64,000 nt of DNA from Aurelia coerulea (taxonomy: Eukaryota > Cnidaria > Scyphozoa > Semaeostomeae > Ulmaridae): NCBI GenBank assembly GCA_039566865.1, contig CM076961.1:8765501-8829500 (forward strand), in the 5' to 3' direction. The notes beneath the pieces are model-generated. The model ran no database searches and had not been told where the DNA came from. It saw only the letters and a list, made by a program, of their open reading frames with translations. This document shows positions 59,217 through 64,000 of the stretch, piece by piece; positions within the stretch are counted from its first letter, which is position 1, and each line of letters starts with the position of its first letter. Position numbers and translations under genes: made by a program.

Positions 59217-59515
59217 TCAATAAATGCGCATTAGCTGTCGTGACGATGATGCTGCTGATCCTCGGCAAAATGACGCTGTCTTAGTTAGGCCTATAATAAA
59301 CAACTTTTTGTTACCAAAACGTCCAAATGATGTCTTTCTCCAATTCGTTTCGAACTTTCCTTCACCAGATGGAACTTTAAACAGCAGTAAACCTTTAAAT
59401 TGAGATCTTCTTGAAACTGAGCAGCCGTAGATTGAGCAGTTATCGCCTGGGATTTCCACAACAAGCCAAACAACACTCGTGAGCACACTACTAACACACA
59501 GCTGAGAGCGGCCAT
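59217..59515 (-). pseudogene. THAP-domain exon of a P-like transposase
   Basis: The ATG at 59513-59515 lies just inside the subterminal repeat and opens MAALS; a short probable intron ends in AATCCCAG (AG at 59447-59448). The next exon reads DNCSIYGCSVSRRSQFKG, then LLLFKVPSGEGKFETNWRK. C-x4-C, FKVP and the invariant Trp fit the first half of a THAP zinc finger, the DNA-binding domain of P-element transposases. The second C-x2-H pair is missing; the frame ends in unrelated text after about 59330, so the gene is truncated or spliced to an unseen exon. The catalytic region is absent. Confidence 0.7.
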
Positions 59516-59631
59516 TGAAAATTGTGTGCACGTAGGAAACTGGGTACTAGTCTTAAATTCTCAACAAAAAGATAGAACAATAGGTCATTGTTCGTTTCAC
59601 GACTATCCTTCTCCTGTGACTATGGTAGAAC

Positions 59632-60834
59632 AGAAGATGGTAGTCTTATATAATCACAATAAGAGGATGCTGGGAGTCCGATCTTGTCTATAAGGATTCC
59701 TGAACAATCTCATGAAATGAAGATTGTGAAACAATTTTGTATTTATTTAATTTTGTTTAATTTTCCCAACAAATGACGTAGAATGCGAGACGTACTCCCC
59801 TTGTAGATTTTCCTTTCAGGGTTGGAAATTCGTTTGCTATCACCGCTAACACAGAAGCATTGGAAGAAAAATGTGATGTAATCCCGACTTCATGACAACA
59901 TGTCAGGACCATATTTGTGACCAACCAACACATCACTGATGACTGTATCAGCAGAGAGCTGCCAAAAATTTGACAAGGTACCCAGGACATTTCCAGAGTC
60001 TGCGAAGGCTGCGAATCTTCTCAACTGATATGGTGGAGAATATTGACTCCAATGAGGGGTGCGTCACTCTTTCAAAAAGGTGTACGAGATTTTGAAAACA
60101 ATAGGATTTTAGGGACTTCTTACGGAATTGTTCTTCAAAAACATACGGATGCTTCCTAAGGTGTACGAGATTTTGTACAGAGCCATGCGCCCCTCAGACT
60201 CTATGTATTGTATTGATAGATTCGGTACAGCTATTTAGACACCAACCTGTATGAGCTGTCACGTGTCAGTGCTCTGAAACGTATTGTTATTAACATAGGG
60301 CTCCAATCTTTGGGAAGGTCGGTGTGGAGTTTTGGTATAGTTTTCCTTGGGGTAGGTAGCTTGGGGGGAGCTTAGGGGTTTTTGCTGTGGGTCTGTCGTT
60401 GGGATTTATTTTTGTGTCTTGATGGGATTTAAAATGGCGGCATTTATTAAATTTGAGGCTATGACGTCATCAAATTTCTAAATCCTAAACTCGAAAGACC
60501 ACAGATTTCTCCTTGCCACCATTTTGTAGACCTTTATAAACTATGGTTTTCTTGAAGGTTATATCATTTCTCCTCTATTAATTCAGGATTTACGACGATT
60601 TCAAATTTTTTCAACATTTTTCATGAATTTTCAAAAATAATTGAATTGTTTATAAAGGCAGGAGATAGATATATATGTGTTAAAGCCATGTAAATGATAT
60701 CAATTTTGCACCCACTTTTTCAAAGATTTGAAAGATTTGAGCCCCAATGCTATTGTTATTAAAACGGTTCTTGCCAAAATTCCGGGACATGTTATGTATG
60801 TTCTCCTTGTTTCACGGCAAATCTTGTCGGCAAA
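59632..60834. other. Unassigned intergenic sequence
   Basis: Contains GGTGTACGAGATTTTG repeated at about 60079-60094 and 60160-60175, and one TGACGTCA (60454-60461). No gene was recognised before the LINE junction. Confidence 0.4.
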
Positions 60835-62468
60835 TCCTGTCGGACTAGTCAAAGATGCATCCGAATTCATCGCTCTCCCCCTTACTCTAATCTATAACTC
60901 ATCGCTGGTCGCGGGAGTTTTTCCAGATATCTGGAAGGTTGCAAGGGTAACCCCAATTTTTAAGTCAGGTGCAAGGGATGACATGAATAATTACAGGCCT
61001 ATATCCGTTCTATCCATATTTGCAAGGATTCTGGAAAAAATTGCTCATGATCAGCTGATCGACTATTTCAAAGAGAAGCAGTTGCTAAAAAAGAATCAGC
61101 ATGCGTTTCGTAAGCTACACTCAACAATCACATCTCTAGTAAAGAGTACTGATGAATGGCATAATAACATTGATTCTCAAAAGGTCAATATGGCGATGTT
61201 TTTGGATTTAAAAAAGGCCTTCGATACAGTGGATCACAAAATACTGCTCGAAAAACTTTCTAGGTATGGCATGCAGGGTAAGGTGATTAGCTGGTTTCGA
61301 TCCTACCTCACTGAACGAAAACAGTTTTGCAGAATCAATGGTAAATGTTCTATGTCTTTGGGGGTAACCTGTGGCATTCCCGAGGGTTCCTGTCTAGGCC
61401 CCCTTCTCTTCATCATATACCTTAACGACTTTGAAGAATGTTTACAGTTTTCTTCGGCGAGCATGTATGCTGATGATACACACACAACGATAGCCTCTGA
61501 AGATATTAACGAACTTGCCGAGATGATGCAGGAGGAGCTACAGAACATTTCTGAGTGGATGAGGGTCAATAAATTAAGTGCCAATCCAAAAAAGACTGAG
61601 TTTATGCTTATCGGCCATCCACGTAGAATTAACAAAATTGAACCTCTGGCTCCATTGAAACTTAATGGCACAGAAATAAAACGAGTGACAAAAACTAAAT
61701 CACTAGGGGTTATTGTCGACGAGAATCTAAGTTGGAAGGAACACTTCAAATCCTTGAAAGGTAAAGTAGCAAGTGGTTTGTCTGCACTGAAAAAACTTAA
61801 AAACGTGCTTCCGCAATCTAAGCTATGTGAGGTTTACCATGCGCTGGTTGAAAGTCACCTCCGATATGGGAATGTCATCTGGGGTAGCCTGCCCAACACG
61901 AAGCTGCAAACGCTTCAGCGTCTACAGAACAGGGCCTTCTCCATTATTCAAAATGCTAGAATAAAGGACCCCTGGATCAATAATGGGCTGAACGTTGATC
62001 AAATCATCTATTTTGACAGATCTATCATGACACACAAAATAGTCAACAAGCAGTGCCCTGAGAGCCTCTGGAACAAGTATAGTCAGAGGAATGAAATTTC
62101 TAGGTATAACACAAGAAACAATAGAAATCTCGACATCCCAAAGTTTAAACTTGAGTGTACAAAAAAAAGTTTCCACCTTTCCGGGCTTAAAGCTTGGAAT
62201 GAAATACCAATCGAAATAAGGGAAATCCCCTCGCTCTATCAGTTTAAAAGAAAATTGAAAACGCATTTAAAGAGCTCAGTAAACCCTAACTAAAACACGA
62301 CTCCCAGGAAGATCAGATCTCAGCCTGGATCCAATCCTAGCTAATACCAAATTTTAAAATTTTGTTTTTCATTTTTCATTTAAAACAAACTTGTAACTTT
62401 TGTAGTTTAATTATGTACTGATGGGATATCGTGTAAAAATATGAATTAATAAAAAAAAAAAAAAAAAA
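60835..62468 (+). mobile_element. CR1-like LINE (LINE F), copy 2, long intact RT frame
   Basis: An open frame of 521 codons from 60728 ends at 62293; homology starts near codon 37 (PVGLVKDASEFIALPLTLIYN). RT fingers: WKVARVTPIFKSG (69-81) and NNYRPISVLS. Motif A is FLDLKKAFD (158-166). Motif B reads GIPEGSCLGPLL (216-227), where Gln of PQG is Glu. YADD 247-250, then the thumb and WNEIPIEIREI. The 3' UTR shares ACGACTCCCAGGAAGATCAG and GATGGGATATCGTGTAAA with copy 1 and ends in an A18 tail (62451-62468). No stops or shifts, so this is a young copy, but the endonuclease and ORF1 are missing. Confidence 0.9.
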
Positions 62469-63595
62469 TTTCAAAGTGATATACCCTGTGCATTACAGAA
62501 ATTTTGCAGGCAGAAGATTTCTTTGTCATAGCATAGCAACCCCAAAAAACAAATTAGATGATGAGGATGATTGGATGATTGGAGTAGGATCTGTAGGGTA
62601 GCTGGGGGTTAGCAGCCTTTCTGCACTGGTTTTACGAAACCAAATCGACTGAAAGTTATTATACGCTGGCGTTTTGGAAAGGGTGCTGACCAATGTAACA
62701 AGGAATTATATTGAACAATTTCGAAAGAGCACTAAGTAGCAACACGCATAGATTGTATACTAACATGCATAGTAGCGTACACACATAGATTCAAGGCCTG
62801 ACACGAGGAAGACGGGATTTCGGCAAAAAAGAGGTTTTCTGAAGGTTTTAGGACTTCACTAAGCAAGTAGGGGTCCAATTTTAGTTTGATTTTTGGAAGC
62901 TCAGATGATAGCAACACACCTAATCGCATGTACCGGCAACGCCCCTGACAGTATCGAATTTCCACCGGATCGATCTTTTGATTAGCAAATTGTGTCACAA
63001 AGAAAAGAGAGGACCAAGCCGCCATATCCATTTTCTACTCAGTCGTCACTGATATTCATCCACTTTTCTTGTCTTGGGGATTGCGCGAGCGCAATTGTGG
63101 GAGTCAATTGTCCTCAACAGGCCAATTTGTCATAGACCACGAAAAGTTGAAAGCTTGTTTTTATCAAGCATGCAAAAAACTATTCTATGGCCTAGTTACC
63201 CATACGATGAGATACAGGTAAATCCGTTAGATTGACCATGATTATCTATCTAATTGGATTTGCCAGGCACATCCCAGAATGGTACGGACTTACCGGTATG
63301 GGACCCGCCCTTTTTCTGGCACATCCCAAGCAGGGACCCGCCTTTGACGTATCATTTCACTCTTAGGCACATCCTCGGACGGACCACCGGCCAAATATCC
63401 GTCCAGGACCCGCCTTCTAAATTCCACTGACACTGCAGAATGAAATGGCTTTCTGTTCTGCAGTGCTGGTTACCCCCCATGGGACAATTGTCCTCCCTCT
63501 TTGCGTCTCCAATACCCCACTTCAAGCTTTAATAGTTAGAATTAGCTTAGTAATTGCACTTAAGTTAGATATAGGTTAAAGTAGATTAATTAGAT
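62469..63595. other. Unassigned sequence with GGACCCGCC repeats
   Basis: At 63265-63420 an irregular tandem of AGGCACATCC ... GGGACCCGCC occurs three times. A 99-codon minus-strand frame (62732-63031) has no recognisable domain. Nothing else was identified. Confidence 0.35.
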
Positions 63596-63599
63596 AACA

Positions 63600-63895
63600 G
63601 CTGGAAAAGTTTCTCTCTCTGGTCAGTTCTAACAGAATGCAGGTAAAATCCGACCTGCCCGCGGAAACTTGTAAACAAAAGGATCTTGCCAAAGGTACAC
63701 AAGATTTTGTAGGAGTGAAGTGCCCCTCGGCCCGGACATTGAGCACATGAGATAGAATTAATGACAGATTTAAGACAACATTTATCGAAGCAGCCAACTG
63801 CAGCATACCAGTAAAGAAAAACATTATAAAAAAGGAGTGGATGACTGATGAAATCTTGAACATGATGGAAGAGAGAAGGAAACATAAAAGATCTG
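63600..63895 (+). pseudogene. RTE-like LINE linker fragment
   Basis: The plus-strand reading near 63690-63890 gives INDRFKTTFIEAANCSIP and KKEWMTDEILNMMEERRKHK, typical of the segment between endonuclease and RT in RTE-type LINEs. A TGA (63747-63749) breaks it. The RT that should follow is cut off at 63895 by a probable DNA element end. Confidence 0.65.
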
Positions 63896-64000
63896 CAGGC
63901 GCGGTCTGGCCCGGGGGGCAAAGAGGCGATCGCCCCCCGGGCCCTCTGACATGTAAAATTAAAAAAAAAATTACGGGCCCTTTTCGCAAAAGTTGGAAGA
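63896..64000. mobile_element. Possible hAT end at window edge
   Basis: CAGGCGCGGTCTGGCCCGGG resembles the CAG-GGCGG-type hAT terminus at 43031. It contains a hairpin (GGCCCGGGGGGC paired with GCCCCCCGGGCC, 63908-63945). The other end and the duplication are outside the window, so the assignment is tentative. Confidence 0.4.

Larger units (their letters stand above)
55171..59624. mobile_element. P-like (THAP) DNA transposon, 4.45 kb
   Basis: A 35-bp perfect terminal inverted repeat starts CATAGTCACAGGAGAAGGAT (55171-55205) and closes at 59590-59624. A 23-bp subterminal inverted repeat, CCCAGTTTCCTACGTGCACA plus CAA, lies at 55261-55283 and 59522-59544. The direct duplication GTAGAAC lies at 55164-55170 and 59625-59631; 7-8-bp duplications, CA-starting ends and subterminal repeats fit the P superfamily. 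A THAP exon at the right end supports this. A second zinc-finger gene begins just inside the left end. The transposase catalytic body is not seen. Most of the interior is tandem repeats, so the copy is non-autonomous. Confidence 0.85.

Noticed and set aside
59757..59990. 77-codon minus-strand ORF next to the P-like element
   Set aside because: No domain and outside the element borders; not supported.
61303..61749. 148-codon minus-strand ORF
   Set aside because: Antisense shadow of the LINE F RT palm region.

Overview
This window is eukaryotic nuclear DNA from an animal, not bacterial. It is A+T-rich and packed with decayed, nested transposable elements. It carries a spliced gene with metazoan-type exons and GT-AG introns. 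The element mix is BEL/Pao gag, CR1-like LINEs with an SGNH-esterase ORF1, a P/THAP-type transposon, MULE, hAT and TTAA-target elements, and a Rep-like HUH+SF3 ORF. I read this as most like a cnidarian, probably an anthozoan. That is inference; nothing here fixes the species.

The one host gene I can support is SLMAP (sarcolemma-associated protein, FHA-domain subunit of the STRIPAK phosphatase complex), on the minus strand. Exon 1 (48873-49058), exon 2 (23889-24036) and exon 3 (16553-16616) all have GT/AG borders. Their phases agree (0, then 1, then 2) and together they give the conserved N-terminal FHA domain. Intron 1 is about 24.8 kb and intron 2 about 7.3 kb, and both consist mostly of repeats. 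The coiled-coil exons that should follow were not recognised in 1-16552.

Layout. 1-2555: BEL/Pao gag remnant split by a TA-target element. 2556-4345: antisense LINE with esterase and endonuclease pieces. 4352-5063: fragment of a GGTAATGTGGG-ended element. 6374-8046: broken Rep-like gene. 8221-8902: Tc1-type transposase relic. 9690-13930: 4.2-kb MULE-like element with a 9-bp target duplication. 13931-15900: two LINEs, one inside the other. 16553-24036: SLMAP exons 3 and 2, with MITEs and fold-back elements between them. 24403-28761: three more DNA elements, one nested. 30076-30622: repeat-associated coding fragment. 31706-44790: CR1-like LINE into which a TTAA-target element (6.3 kb) and a 9-bp-target element (2.7 kb) jumped, each carrying further insertions. 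44930-47043: another LINE. 48873-49058: SLMAP exon 1. 49725-64000: two related LINEs with long open RT frames, a five-CRE element, a MITE, a 4.45-kb P-like transposon with two inward-facing genes, and an RTE-like fragment cut by a possible hAT end.

Many element boundaries are secured by terminal inverted repeats, target duplications and, in four cases, by the interrupted host-element reading frame resuming across the insertion. The most interesting objects are the Rep-like HUH/SF3 gene, the P-like transposon with two convergent zinc-binding genes, the cysteine-rich exon-like ORF inside the MULE, and the layered insertion stack in SLMAP intron 1.
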